Shown here: one piece after another, positions 15,958-24,598 of the stretch
How positions within the stretch are numbered: the stretch's first letter is position 1
Layout: each line of letters opens with the position of its first letter
NCBI RefSeq assembly: GCF_000717715.1
Contig: NZ_JOAI01000017.1
Coordinates: 74,882 to 138,881 of the forward strand
Direction: 5' to 3'
DNA length: 64,000 bases
From: Streptomyces sp. NRRL B-24484
GTDB lineage: Bacteria; Actinomycetota; Actinomycetes; Streptomycetales; Streptomycetaceae
Program-made: the position numbers and the translations under genes
Notes under the pieces: model-generated
Database searches by the model: none
Told to the model about the DNA's origin: nothing
The model's input: the letters and a program-made list of their open reading frames with translations, nothing else

Positions 15958-16669
15958 GGCTATCCCTCTTCACGGGCGCGCGGCCGACCGGCGCGGGCCG
16001 CGGCCCACGCCGTCTCCCGGCCGCACCTGCTCCGGAATCGACATTCTCCGAGGGCGACGCCGCCGTTTCGGCAGCGTCGGCATCACCGCGACCGACCGCG
16101 CGAACGACCGCATCGCGCAGTCCCGTCGCGGAATTCAGGGCTCCGACACCTCGGTCGCGGCGTGCGCGCGGCGGGCCGGCCGCGACGGCCGGAACCGGAC
16201 GGGCGAGTGCAGGCGGAGCGGACCGTCGGCCTCGTCCTGCATGCCTTCCGGGCGGCGATCGTCCCGGCGCATTCGGGCGTCCCGGCGCGCGGCTCGTTCC
16301 GTCCTCACTCTCCTCCTCCCGTGATTGACAATCAAGTTCGCCGGGAGGGCTTCCGGGCGGGCGTCGGACCGGCCGTCTCGACAGGCGTGACAGATGGTCA
16401 CAATTCGGCGGTATACAGACCGAATCCCCCGGCCTTTCCGCGCGGGAACGCACCCAGCGTGACCCGTGGCGCGCCAGGAATTCGCGGGAATCGTCGTGCC
16501 GGTCGTTCGGTTGTCGGACACCCGAAGGTTTCCCGTTCCACCATTCCGGGAGTGCGGATCGTTCCCGGGGTGCGGATCGGCAATAGGACAGCCGTGTCCC
16601 GCCGGGCGATCCCGACGGGAGGGCGCATCGGGGGACAGCCCTGCGCGGTGGGACGCCCAGCCGTCCGCC
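15958..16669. other. noncoding region upstream of the split amine oxidase genes
   Basis: About 700 bases with no convincing reading frame and noticeably lower GC between 16320 and 16560. It holds AT-rich patches (ATTGACAATCAAG at 16323-16335, GTATAC near 16410) that could be promoter elements for the minus-strand amine-oxidase-like pair. No hairpin or repeat stands out. Confidence 0.4.
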
Positions 16670-17181
16670 GGTCCGCCCCGCTCGACCCGACACCGGCAAA
16701 GGACGGCGACCGTGCCGACGGCGGCCGCGGCAAGGAACGCCGCGATGCCGAGCGCGAGGGGTGCGACGGTCGTCCCGGAACTGCTGGTGGCGACCAGCAC
16801 GGTGCCGGTACGGGAGGGCGACGGTTCGGCCGCCGCGGGGATGCCGCCCGGGCGGGGGACGCGCCACCGCTCGCCGAGCCGTAGGTGAAGGACCGCTGGG
16901 CCTGCTGGATGCGGTCGAGGTGCCGTGCCCGGGGATCGGATCGCCGGACGGACCGGGCAGCTGGTAGCCGATGGCTCCACTCGCGCCGAGTCCGTAGCCG
17001 CCCGCTGCCACGGCACCCACGGACACCCGGGCGAAGCTCCCGCCGGAGGCGACCTGGTCGGCACGCCGCTGACCGTCGTCGTCAGCGAGCCGTGGCCGAC
17101 GGCCCGAGCCGGAGCTGCGCCGGGAAGCAGGGCGATCAACACGGACGGGAGAAGGACGGCGGCACCTGCGGGACGGTTCAC
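16670..17181 (-). pseudogene. frameshifted exported/membrane-anchored protein
   Basis: A GTG at 17181 opens a signal peptide (VLLPSVLIALLPGAAPARA). Coherent protein-like sequence then continues in three successive frames: DQVASGGSFARVSVGAVAAG, LDRIQQAQRSFTYGS, and finally a transmembrane segment (LALGIAAFLAAAAVGTVAVL) followed by Arg residues. Each switch (about 17062, 16920 and 16855) is repaired by adding one C to a C-run on the coding strand. The repaired protein would be a Gly/Ala/Pro-rich surface protein with a C-terminal membrane anchor. Either a decayed gene or three consensus errors. Confidence 0.5.
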
Positions 17182-17611
17182 GATGCGCTCCGGGACGGCG
17201 GGAAGTCGAGGTGATCATCAGCCCGGGCGGCGGCGCTGCCAGCGATGCCGGCTCTCACCGTCATCCACCCTGCCGCCGCGATCCGTCGGGCGACGCACCC
17301 CGCCCGAGGTCACCTCACTCACCGTCATCGCGACCCTTCCCCGTTCGGAGTTCGCGGCCCGGCTTCCGCAGTCGGCGCGACGGGTTCCGCTCACCGCCCG
17401 CGAGACGGCACGCACCGCCGAGCGCCCGGCCGTCCGGGTTCCGCGGTACCGGCGACCGGCTCGCCGGCGCCCAGCCCGCGGCGCGACCCGCCCCCGTCGC
17501 CGACGAACCCGGGCGGCATTCGTTGAACGCGACGGGCCTCCCGTACGTACCTCTGGACGGGGGGACGTGGAGCCGTCCGGCCCCGCGTGAGTGTTCACCG
17601 ATGGAGGACAG
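17182..17611. other. noncoding gap between divergent exported-protein genes
   Basis: About 430 bases. The two flanking genes are divergent, so both promoters should lie here. I see no clear repeat, hairpin or additional reading frame. Confidence 0.4.
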
Positions 17612-17908
17612 ATGCTGCGCAGCGTGGCAACAGGACTCCTCGCCGGCCTGTTCTGCCTCGGCGGAGCGGCCACTGCCATGGCCGCTGCCAACCCGAACGG
17701 GACCGGCCCCCCGAACCAGTCCTGCCAGAGTTTCGAGACCCCCGGCACCGGCGCCGGTGCGCCGGGACACTCCGGGACCTCGCCCGGCTCGGTGTTCAAC
17801 GAGCCCGGCTTCGGCAGCACGAACGGCGGCACCGGCGGTGCCGCCTACAACGCAGCGGGCGCACCGTCCCAGTACGACGTCGCCTGCTTCCAGGTCAGTC
17901 ACCACTGA
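17612..17908 (+). CDS. small secreted conserved hypothetical protein
   Basis: 98 residues with a signal peptide (LRSVATGLLAGLFCLGGAATAMA). The mature part starts NPNGTGPPNQSCQ, continues through a Gly/Ser/Thr-rich middle with VFNEPGFGS, and ends SQYDVACFQVSHH. The NPNGTG...QSCQ start and SQYDVAC end recur in a small exported protein family of Streptomyces of unknown function. The two Cys of the mature protein may pair. GGAGGA lies 5 bases before the ATG. Confidence 0.8.
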   Translation: MLRSVATGLLAGLFCLGGAATAMAAANPNGTGPPNQSCQSFETPGTGAGAPGHSGTSPGSVFNEPGFGSTNGGTGGAAYNAAGAPSQYDVACFQVSHH

Positions 17909-18325
17909 CAACCCGACCGGGGCCCGGGACACGGAGCGCATCCGCGCCCCGGACCTCGCCGGGCAGCGCACCCCGCCGGTTCCTCGGACGGGGGCTGCAG
18001 CACGGGCCGCCCGCGAAGCCCTTCGGGCACGAGACCGGCGCGGCAGGGGTTCGGCGCGGGCACCGCGCGGGCGCGGCGCGGCAGATCCCGGCGCAGCGAG
18101 AGGTGTCCGGCCGGGCACGACGGCGATCGGCCCCGTACTCTCCTGAGCAGCCCGGGCCTGCCCGCGGCAGGCGAACCGACTTGCCTGTCCGACATGCCGA
18201 TCCGACACGGCCGGCCGGGACCCGGGCGGCTTGCCGGAGCTCTTGCGTGACCGGGGGGCCCTGCGGGATCGTCTGGCGGGGCTCCGCCCCTGGAGACCAC
18301 CCGTCGAGATCCCCGTGGGAGCACC
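17909..18325. other. noncoding gap
   Basis: About 415 bases between two plus-strand genes. I see no convincing coding sequence, repeat or terminator; the frames open here lack codon bias and conserved motifs. Confidence 0.35.
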
Positions 18326-18664
18326 ATGACGCGCCCGGACTCGCCCGTCGGACGGACCCGGACGGTGCTCCTGACGCTGATCACCGCGGCTTGCGCCGTG
18401 GTCGCCTGCGGGGGCGGCTTCCTCGGCTTCGTGATGGTCGTCGCCGGGGGGATGTCGGACCCGGCCCCGAACGCGACGCCCGATCAGTACGGGCCGTACT
18501 GGCCGGAGGTGCTGGCGGGCTTGGCAGCCATGGCCCTTTCGGTCGGCGGCATCGTGTGGTTCGCCGTGCTGACGGCGCGGGAGCGCCGGCGCCTCGGCCT
18601 GATCGGGCTCGGGTCCGTCGCGCTCCTCTTCGTCCTCGCCCTGCTGGCCGTCCGGTTCCACTGA
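18326..18664 (+). CDS. small membrane protein
   Basis: 112 residues with three predicted transmembrane helices: LLTLITAACAVVACGGGFLG, VLAGLAAMALSVGGIVWFAV and LGSVALLFVLALLAV. A short extracellular loop (MSDPAPNATPDQYGPYWP) separates the first two. No enzymatic motif. Function is unknown. The ATG follows GTGGGAG. Confidence 0.7.
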   Translation: MTRPDSPVGRTRTVLLTLITAACAVVACGGGFLGFVMVVAGGMSDPAPNATPDQYGPYWPEVLAGLAAMALSVGGIVWFAVLTARERRRLGLIGLGSVALLFVLALLAVRFH

Positions 18665-18876
18665 CGTACCCGTTCCCCCGACCGGAGAGCTCTCCCGGCC
18701 GCTCCGACGCCCGGCGCCCGCCGGGTCCGAGGTGTGCGGGCGGCCCGCGCCCGGCACCGCTGAGCCGCACCGCTCCCCTGTCCCGCCGAAGCCCCGCCGT
18801 CCTCCGGAGCCCCGCCGCCCGCCGCAACCAGATGCCCGGGCGGCGGGGCTCCCTGCGCTCCCCCGGAGTCCGGCGG

Positions 18877-19557
18877 TCATCCGGTGGGCAGGCTCCCCAG
18901 CTGCGCACGTGCCTGGTCCTTGGAGTAGAGCTGAGCGCCGAGCATGACCTGCGGCGAGCCGTTGCCGCTGACGGCGCAGAACCGCCCGTCCTTCACCGGG
19001 ACGCTCAGGAGCAGCTTGTCCTCGTTGCGGGCCAGTACGAGACGGGAGCCGCTGACACAGTGGGCGTCGGAGCCGGCCGGTGCGGACGACACCCAGGTGA
19101 CGGCGTGGTAGAGCGACTCGTGCCGGCCGATCACCATCGACTGCTGCCGGGTGGTGATGAACCGCAGGGATCCCAGCACACCGGTGGTGAGCTTGGTGTA
19201 CGAGCCGCCCGGTCCGTCGGTCCGCACGTCGGCGGGCCCGTAGAGCTTGCACGCGAACTGCAGGTGGTTGGTGACCTGGATGAGGGCGGTGTGCCGGGAG
19301 CCGCTCTCCTGCAGCTCGATCAGCTGGGCGGTGACGTCTGACCCCGGCCCGAGCCCTCCGCACACGGGGTCGGCCGGGACGTCCGTCAGGGTGGGCACCA
19401 CGTCGGCCGGCGCCGGCGCACCGGCCCGGGTCGCGGAGGCGGCGGCTGCGGCTGCGGCTGCGGCGGAGTCCGCCGAACCGGCATCGGGCTCGCAGGCGGT
19501 CAGCGCGAACAGCCCGAAGGCCACCGCACCAGCCACGGTCACATGACGGATCTTCAA
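18877..19557 (-). CDS. lipoprotein, DUF4232-like
   Basis: 226 residues from a TTG start at 19557, chosen because GGGAGAG lies just upstream and it opens a lipoprotein signal (FGLFALTAC, lipobox LTAC). A poly-Ala/Ser linker follows. The globular part has the DUF4232 pattern: VCGGLGPGSDVTAQLIELQ, VTNHLQFACKLYGPADV, a VTW strand and Cys residues in DAHCVSG and RFCAVSG, expected to form disulfides. DUF4232 proteins are surface-exposed lipoproteins or membrane proteins of unknown role. Confidence 0.78.
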   Translation of the reverse strand: MKIRHVTVAGAVAFGLFALTACEPDAGSADSAAAAAAAAASATRAGAPAPADVVPTLTDVPADPVCGGLGPGSDVTAQLIELQESGSRHTALIQVTNHLQFACKLYGPADVRTDGPGGSYTKLTTGVLGSLRFITTRQQSMVIGRHESLYHAVTWVSSAPAGSDAHCVSGSRLVLARNEDKLLLSVPVKDGRFCAVSGNGSPQVMLGAQLYSKDQARAQLGSLPTG

Positions 19558-19677
19558 AAGAACTCTCCCGAACGATGAACGGCCGCCCGCGGCGGGCAGC
19601 CCACTCACAGCACGCGACCGGAACCCGTTCGGTTCCGTTCGATCCTGACCACGGCGCACCGCCCCGGGCCGAATCCA

Positions 19678-20252
19678 TCACGGACCGTGTACCAGGCGTG
19701 GTCCCGACGCGGCCTGCTCACGGGCGGTGGTCGGGTTCGCCGTGCTCGCCGCAGGGCGGGGCTGCGCCGTCAACCGCCGGCCGAGGGTGGCGAGCGCGGA
19801 GAGCAACCCGCCCACCATGGAGAAGGGTTCGTACAGCAGGGTCGCGAACCGGGCCATCGGGTCCAGGTCCGCGGTCGTCCGCGCCCCGACGGCCGGGGCC
19901 GCCCGGTCCGGGACGGACGGCACGGAGTGGAGGAGCAGCAGCGCGGTGGTGGCCCACAGCCCGGCGGCGGGCAGCCGGCCGGGCAGTCGTAAGCCCCAGG
20001 GCCGGACGAGCGCCGGGGCCGGCACCGCCGCACCGGCGCAGAGCGGGGCGGCCAGGACGTCGATGGCCAGGAGCGGGGTGTTGCCGCGCGGCGAGAGGCT
20101 GTGGGCAGGCCGACCCGACCGCCGAGCAGCCAGTACAGGGGGACGAGGGAGAAGAGGGCGACCCACGTGGCGGCGGCCCGTGCCGCGGCCCGGTGAACCG
20201 TACGGGGGAGGTGCGTGGCGCGCGGGGCGGCGGCGAGGGTCTGGGTGTCCAT
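19678..20252 (-). pseudogene. DUF3995-like membrane protein with a frameshift
   Basis: The ATG at 20252 gives MDTQTLAAAP, then a first transmembrane segment (TWVALFSLVPLYWLLGG) followed by RVGLPT. From about 20105 the coherent sequence moves to another frame: GNTPLLAIDVLAAPLCAGAA, ALVRPWGLRLPGRLPAAG, ALLLLHSVPSVP and ATLLYEPFSMVGGLLSALAT. Adding one C to a CCC run repairs it (GLP-HSLSPRG). The repaired product of about 190 residues with four helices fits the DUF3995 pattern, including the RPWGxRLP loop and the final GGLL helix. Function is unknown. Confidence 0.55.
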
Positions 20253-20469
20253 GCGGTCCACCCTGCCGGTTCGGCCGGTGGGGCGGATCGTCCGATCGGT
20301 TCGTTTCCGATCGTCCGTCAGGAGGGCCGGGTGATGCGCCTCCTGGGCGACGGCCCCGAAGGCCCGACGGCAGGCGACAGCGAACGACGCGGAGCGGGTC
20401 GTGCGCGTCGGGCGTCCGCCCCGATGGCCGTCGTCGGTGCGGTGGACGGCCGGGGCGGACGCCCCGCCG

Positions 20470-21390
20470 TCAGCCGCCGAAGTTCAGCGCGTACAGGCTG
20501 CGCACGGAGTCGGCCGTCACGAAGTCCATCGGGACGGTGCCGAGGACCGGCCGGGAGGCGTGGTCGAGTCCGCCGAGGTAGCCGCGGAGCTTCGAGGCGG
20601 CCGCGTCGGCGGCCTGGCGCGGCCACAGGCCCCAACCGGAGCTGGAGGTGAAGGTGAGGAACAGCCGGTTCGGATCGCCGGAGGCCCGGGCGGCGTCGAG
20701 GTGCGAGGAGACCTCCGGCCACTTGCGGTTGTAGAAGTCGAAGATCGTGCCGATGTCGTAGTCGTCCTCGATGTCGGTGCGCGTCCCGCCCCAGCGGATG
20801 CCCGGCAGCGCGCCGTTGTCGGCGAGCAGCACGATCCGGCCGCGGACGTCGCCGAGTCGCGGTATGCGGTCCTCGGTCCACATCAGGCCCGGCCAGCGGC
20901 GCTGGTAGTCGGCGAAGATCGCCCCGAAGTCGGTGTCGGAGACGCTGGAGTACTCCTGCTTGACCCGCATCACCACGGTCTCGCCCGGGTGGGCGGCGAG
21001 GAAGGCGCCGACCTGGTTGAGCACGTCGCCGAAGAAGATCTTCTGGAAGAACTGCGAGTGGTGGATCGCGAACACGCCGTCGATCGCCCGGCACCGGATG
21101 TCCAGGAACCGTACCCCGGCGGCCAGTTGGTCCGGGACGCCCAGCGTCTGGGTCTGCACCAGCGCACCGCCGTACAGGGCGCAGGTGTCGTGCGTCCCGG
21201 GGAGGGTGAGCCGGGACAGCACGGCGTCCGCACCGAAGGCGGCGAGCCAGTCGGCGCCACCGGGGACGGCTGCGGCCCGGGCGGCGGAGGCCTGCGGTGC
21301 GCCGAGACCGAGTCCCGCGCCGGCCAGGGTGGCGGCGAGTGCGGAGCGGGCGAAGGTGCGTCTCGTGATCGGAGTGCCGGTCAGGGACAA
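20470..21390 (-). CDS. secreted phosphatidylinositol-specific phospholipase C
   Basis: 306 residues from a TTG start with GGAGG 9 bases upstream. The N-terminus is a Tat signal (TRRTFARSALA). Catalytic-domain motifs are LTLPGTHDT (general-base His67), GVRFLDIRCR and FAIHHSQFF (general-acid His110/111), then LLADNGALPGIRWGG. The enzyme cleaves phosphatidylinositol to diacylglycerol and inositol cyclic phosphate, acting outside the cell. Length and motif order match bacterial PI-PLCs. It stands alone. Confidence 0.92.
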   Translation of the reverse strand: MSLTGTPITRRTFARSALAATLAGAGLGLGAPQASAARAAAVPGGADWLAAFGADAVLSRLTLPGTHDTCALYGGALVQTQTLGVPDQLAAGVRFLDIRCRAIDGVFAIHHSQFFQKIFFGDVLNQVGAFLAAHPGETVVMRVKQEYSSVSDTDFGAIFADYQRRWPGLMWTEDRIPRLGDVRGRIVLLADNGALPGIRWGGTRTDIEDDYDIGTIFDFYNRKWPEVSSHLDAARASGDPNRLFLTFTSSSGWGLWPRQAADAAASKLRGYLGGLDHASRPVLGTVPMDFVTADSVRSLYALNFGG

Positions 21391-21540
21391 GGGATCAACC
21401 TCCTGGTGACGGTCCGACAGGTCATGGGCATGCCCATTATTGGCGGCCGTCCCGCCTCCGGGCCATACCCGCGTCGAACCCCTCGACCGGAGACGGGGGA
21501 ACCGCTCACCGGCCGCACCTGCGCACGACCGCGGCTCCGC

Positions 21541-22041
21541 TCAGGGCTGCGGCGCGGGCTCCGCCCGGAGGTGCTCGGCGGCCTCCGCCGCGGTGTAGGA
21601 GGAGGCGAAGGTGAAGGCGCGCGGGGACGGCCCGTGTGCCTGCAGGTCCGCCAGTCGCTCCAGCGCCTCACCGGCGGTCGGCCGGTGGCCGGCGGGCACC
21701 CACCAGAGCACCAGGTGCGCCCGGACGTGGCGTTCGAACCAGTCACGGCGCTGCCGCATCACCTCCAGGTGTCCGCTGCGGTAGGTGAAGTCCCACAGCG
21801 CCTCCTGCGACTCCCACACCGACAGGTTGACGATGACGTCCTCGCCGGCCGGGCGGAGTCCGGTGGCGTCGGCCTCGCCGTCCCCCACGAGCCGCCAGAC
21901 GAAGCCGGGCGCCGCGTCCGCGGCCGCGTTGACCGGGTCGAGCATCTCGACGAACGGCGCGGTGCGCGGGTCGTCGAGGGGGTGCCGGAGGGTGGCGATG
22001 TTGAGTTGGGCGAGGTGGGCGGCGCGCGCGGATGCGGTCAT
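21541..22041 (-). CDS. DUF3291 domain protein
   Basis: 166 residues. HLAQLNIATLRHPLDDPRTA, FVWRLVGDGE, VNLSVWESQEALWDFTYRSG and LVLWWVPAGHRPTAGEALERL are the DUF3291 motifs, a dimeric ferredoxin-like fold resembling small monooxygenases; no activity is established. It starts 33 bases after the end of the Cys-rich regulator gene on the same strand. A TTGACA hexamer overlaps that gene's stop codon, so it may have its own promoter as well as readthrough. Confidence 0.85.
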   Translation of the reverse strand: MTASARAAHLAQLNIATLRHPLDDPRTAPFVEMLDPVNAAADAAPGFVWRLVGDGEADATGLRPAGEDVIVNLSVWESQEALWDFTYRSGHLEVMRQRRDWFERHVRAHLVLWWVPAGHRPTAGEALERLADLQAHGPSPRAFTFASSYTAAEAAEHLRAEPAPQP

Positions 22042-22073
22042 GGCCTCATCCCAGCACGGCCGTTCTCTCTATG

Positions 22074-22787
22074 TCAATCATCGTTGTTTTTAGAATCCTC
22101 TACCACCACGCAGCATTCCCCGGGCCGGGCGTCCATGCGGGCGCGGACGGGACCGTCCGGTCCGAGCAGCCCCTCCAGCAGTGCGAGGTTCATGCCGCAC
22201 ACCAGCGGCGGGAAGCGCTCCGCGACGGCGTGGAAGGGGCAGTTGCGCATCCGGACCACGCACCGGCCCCCCTCGCCGCGCCCGCCCCCCTCGCCGCGCC
22301 CGCGGCCTTCGCCGCCCTCGGGGTCTTCGAGGTGCGGTTCGTAGCCGCGGGCCGCCAGCACCTCCATCGCCTCGCCGAGGCCGCCGCAGGGTGCCGCCGA
22401 GCCGCGCAGCGCCTCGCCGCGGCGGCGGGCGGCCGCGTACAGACCGGCGTCCAGCCCGGCCTCCTCGGCCGCCTCGGCGAGCAGTTCGGCGGCGGTGCGG
22501 TAGTCGCGGGCGGGCAGCGACACCGACCGCTCGGCCCGCGACCGCGTGTAGACCTTGGCGGGTCGGCCCGCCCCCGGGCCCGAACGGCCGGTCAGGCGGC
22601 GGCTGCCGGTCTCCAGCAGCCCGGCCTCCGCCAGCTTGTCCAGGTGGTGTGCGGCGAGCGTGCGCGCCACCCCCGCCGCCTCGGCGGCCTCGTTGCGGCC
22701 GACCTCGCGCCCCTGCGCGGCCACGTACTCGTACAGGCGCCGCCGCACCGGGTCCTGCAGCACGGCGATCGCGTCGATGTCCTCCAT
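22074..22787 (-). CDS. ArsR/SufR-like helix-turn-helix regulator with C-terminal Cys motif
   Basis: 237 residues. The N-terminal winged helix reads LQDPVRRRLYEYVAA, then NEAAEAAGVARTLAAHHLDKLAEAGLL. The C-terminal part has NCPFHAVAERFPPLVCG and PGECCVVVED, a conserved Cys set that in related regulators binds an Fe-S cluster or metal. It probably controls the DUF3291 gene immediately downstream and possibly itself. A tandem 15-16-bp GC repeat inside the gene encodes a Gly/Glu/Arg linker. The last seven codons are unusually AT-rich for this genome. Confidence 0.85.
   Translation of the reverse strand: MEDIDAIAVLQDPVRRRLYEYVAAQGREVGRNEAAEAAGVARTLAAHHLDKLAEAGLLETGSRRLTGRSGPGAGRPAKVYTRSRAERSVSLPARDYRTAAELLAEAAEEAGLDAGLYAAARRRGEALRGSAAPCGGLGEAMEVLAARGYEPHLEDPEGGEGRGRGEGGGRGEGGRCVVRMRNCPFHAVAERFPPLVCGMNLALLEGLLGPDGPVRARMDARPGECCVVVEDSKNNDD
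22082..22096. promoter_or_regulatory. candidate operator, copy 1 (3' end of regulator gene)
   Basis: Read on the minus strand this is ATTCTAAAAACAACG. A near copy, ATTCTAGGAACAACG, lies on the plus strand at 22794-22808 just upstream of the regulator start (13 of 15 identical). This copy sits 41 bases before the DUF3291 start, next to a TTGACA -35-like hexamer. It is a candidate binding site for the regulator between them. Confidence 0.4.
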
Positions 22788-22793
22788 CCGCCC

Positions 22794-22808
22794 ATTCTAG
22801 GAACAACG
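22794..22808. promoter_or_regulatory. candidate operator, copy 2 (upstream of regulator start)
   Basis: ATTCTAGGAACAACG, 6 bases upstream of the regulator start codon and overlapping the ribosome-site region, inverted relative to copy 1. It contains a small palindrome TTCTAGGAA. Autoregulation is the likely purpose if the pair is real. Confidence 0.4.
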
Positions 22809-22855
22809 GAGGTAGGAGATAGAAGCCCGCCGGCGACGGTCGGGCCGTCCCGGAA

Positions 22856-23602
22856 TCACCGGGACAGGCCCGCGAGCATCATGAACTCGGCACGGGCACG
22901 GGCGTCCTCGCGCAGGCTTCCCAGCAGGGTGGAGGTGACGGTCCGGGAGCCGGTGGCCAGGACGCCGCGCAGGGTCATGCAGGTGTGCTCGGCCTCCACG
23001 ACCACGCCGACGCCGGCGGGTTCGAGCTGCCCCTGCAGCCAGTCGGCGATCTGCCGGGTGAGGCGCTCCTGCACCTGCGGCCGGCGGGCGAAGAACTCGA
23101 CGACCCGGGCGAGCTTGGACAGGCCGAGGATGCGGCCGCCCGGCAGGTAGCCGACGTGCGCAGTGCCGACGAGCGGCAACAGGTGGTGCTCGCACACCGA
23201 TCGCAGCGGGATCGAGCGGGCGAGGACGAGTTCGTCGTAGCCCTCGTCGTTGGGGAAGGTCGTCAGGTCGAACGGGCGCGGGCTGAAGAGCTCGGCGTAG
23301 GCGCGGGCCATCCGGCCGGGGGTGTCGCGCAGGCTCTCCGAGGTGGTGGGGATCCCGAGGGCGTGCAGGAACCGGGCGGCGGCCCGTTCGGCCGTGGCCA
23401 GGTCCGCACGGCCCGCCACGACGCCGACCCGCGGCACGGCCCCGTCGGAGGCACGGCCGAGGGACCCGGCGGCCGGGCGGTCCACGGACCCGCCGTCGGG
23501 CCGGACCACCGGCTCGTCGGCCGTCGGCCGGGGCACCGGCCGCAGCGACGGCGTTCGGGGGACCGTGCCGGCCCCCGGTGCAGGACCAGGGCGCTGGAGC
23601 AT
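22856..23602 (-). CDS. folE: GTP cyclohydrolase I
   Basis: 248 residues. Converts GTP to 7,8-dihydroneopterin triphosphate, first step of folate and other pterin pathways. Zinc-site motifs are SVCEHHLLP (Cys137, with His139/140) and AEHTCMTLRG (Cys208); GRILGLSKLARVVEFFARRPQVQERLT is the GTP-binding and decamer core. The first 60 residues are Pro/Arg-rich and not conserved. The start at 23602 is chosen for GGAGGTG upstream. It is not next to other folate genes, so it may be a second copy serving a special pterin or 7-deazapurine route; that is inference. Confidence 0.93.
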   Translation of the reverse strand: MLQRPGPAPGAGTVPRTPSLRPVPRPTADEPVVRPDGGSVDRPAAGSLGRASDGAVPRVGVVAGRADLATAERAAARFLHALGIPTTSESLRDTPGRMARAYAELFSPRPFDLTTFPNDEGYDELVLARSIPLRSVCEHHLLPLVGTAHVGYLPGGRILGLSKLARVVEFFARRPQVQERLTRQIADWLQGQLEPAGVGVVVEAEHTCMTLRGVLATGSRTVTSTLLGSLREDARARAEFMMLAGLSR

Positions 23603-23892
23603 CTCGGGCACCTCCGGTCCGGGGCGCAGCGGGCACCCTGCGCACGACGACCGCGACGCCTGCGCGCACGGTGCGCTCCGGGCCGTGGCACCGGCCCGGC
23701 ACCGGGGCAGCGCCACGGCGGGTGATCGGGCGGCCGGTGATCGGGCGCGGCTCCGAACGGTCGGCCTCGCACGGGGACGGGTCGCCGAGTACGACGGCCG
23801 GCCCGATGAGGTGAGGTGCGGTGTCCACGGGAACGCCTCCTGGAGGATCGGTCCGGGACCGGCCGGCGGACCCGGTTGGTGAGTGCTGCCGC
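23603..23892 (-). other. leader of folE with a strong start signal in another frame
   Basis: A very good ribosome site (AGGAGGCG) stands 8 bases before a GTG at 23828. This opens VDTAPHLIGPAVVLGDPSP with GC-rich third positions for about 45 codons before the coding character fades and the frame runs antagonistically through folE. It may be a short leader peptide, an upstream gene broken by a frameshift, or chance. Confidence 0.3.
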
Positions 23893-24450
23893 TCAGCGTC
23901 GTCCGGCGCTGCTGCCGGTGCCGGTGCAGCCCTCGGCCTGGGTGGCCTCGTCGGCCACCCGCACGCCGTAGCGGTGGGCGAGCCGGCCGCCGAGGTGACC
24001 GGAGACGCCGAGCACGGCCAGGCTCGCCGCGGACAGGGCGAGCATCCCCGCGCCGACGCCCTGCGTGCTCCCGGCGGCGTGCCGCCAGAGGAATCCGGCG
24101 ACGTACGCGCAGGTCACCAGCAGGTTGAGCGTCATGTGCACGAGCGCCGTGCGCCGGGCCCTGGTGGCCGGGGGCACAGCGAGCAGGTCGAGGAAGCCGG
24201 CCACCGCCGCGGCCAGGGCGCCGAGCACACCGACCGCGATCAACCACATCGAACCCCGCGTCAGGAAGGCCGGGTCGTCGACGACGTGCGAGGCGATGCC
24301 GAAGACCAGGCCGGCCACCCACGCCCCGATCGGGACGGTGACCAGCATCGGATGGAGGGGGTGGCTGTAGGGGCCGGCCGTCACCGCACCGACCGACCGC
24401 TTCGCCGACATCTGCTGCTCGTTCGCCTGCATCTGCTGCTCGCTGGTCAT
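23893..24450 (-). CDS. DUF2231 membrane protein
   Basis: 185 residues. The signature SHPLHPMLVTVPIGAW opens four transmembrane helices (VAGLVFGIASHVV, MWLIAVGVLGALAAAVAGFL, LNLLVTCAYVAGFLW, MLALSAASLAVLGVSGHLGG), the standard DUF2231 layout. The N-terminal 20 residues are Gln/Met-rich. The GGAGG ribosome site is 5 bases before the ATG. The family is often near redox or haem-related genes, but function is unknown. Confidence 0.88.
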   Translation of the reverse strand: MTSEQQMQANEQQMSAKRSVGAVTAGPYSHPLHPMLVTVPIGAWVAGLVFGIASHVVDDPAFLTRGSMWLIAVGVLGALAAAVAGFLDLLAVPPATRARRTALVHMTLNLLVTCAYVAGFLWRHAAGSTQGVGAGMLALSAASLAVLGVSGHLGGRLAHRYGVRVADEATQAEGCTGTGSSAGRR

Positions 24451-24598
24451 GCCGGCCTCCCGCCGCTCCGGGCCCGTCCGGCTGCAGCCACCGCCGCCGC
24501 GGCCGATGCCACCGAGCGCACCACCGCGCCGTCCTGAGGAACGCGCCCGCGACGGATCGGCGCCGGGCCGTCCGGCCGGGTCGGCCAGGTCAACCGGA

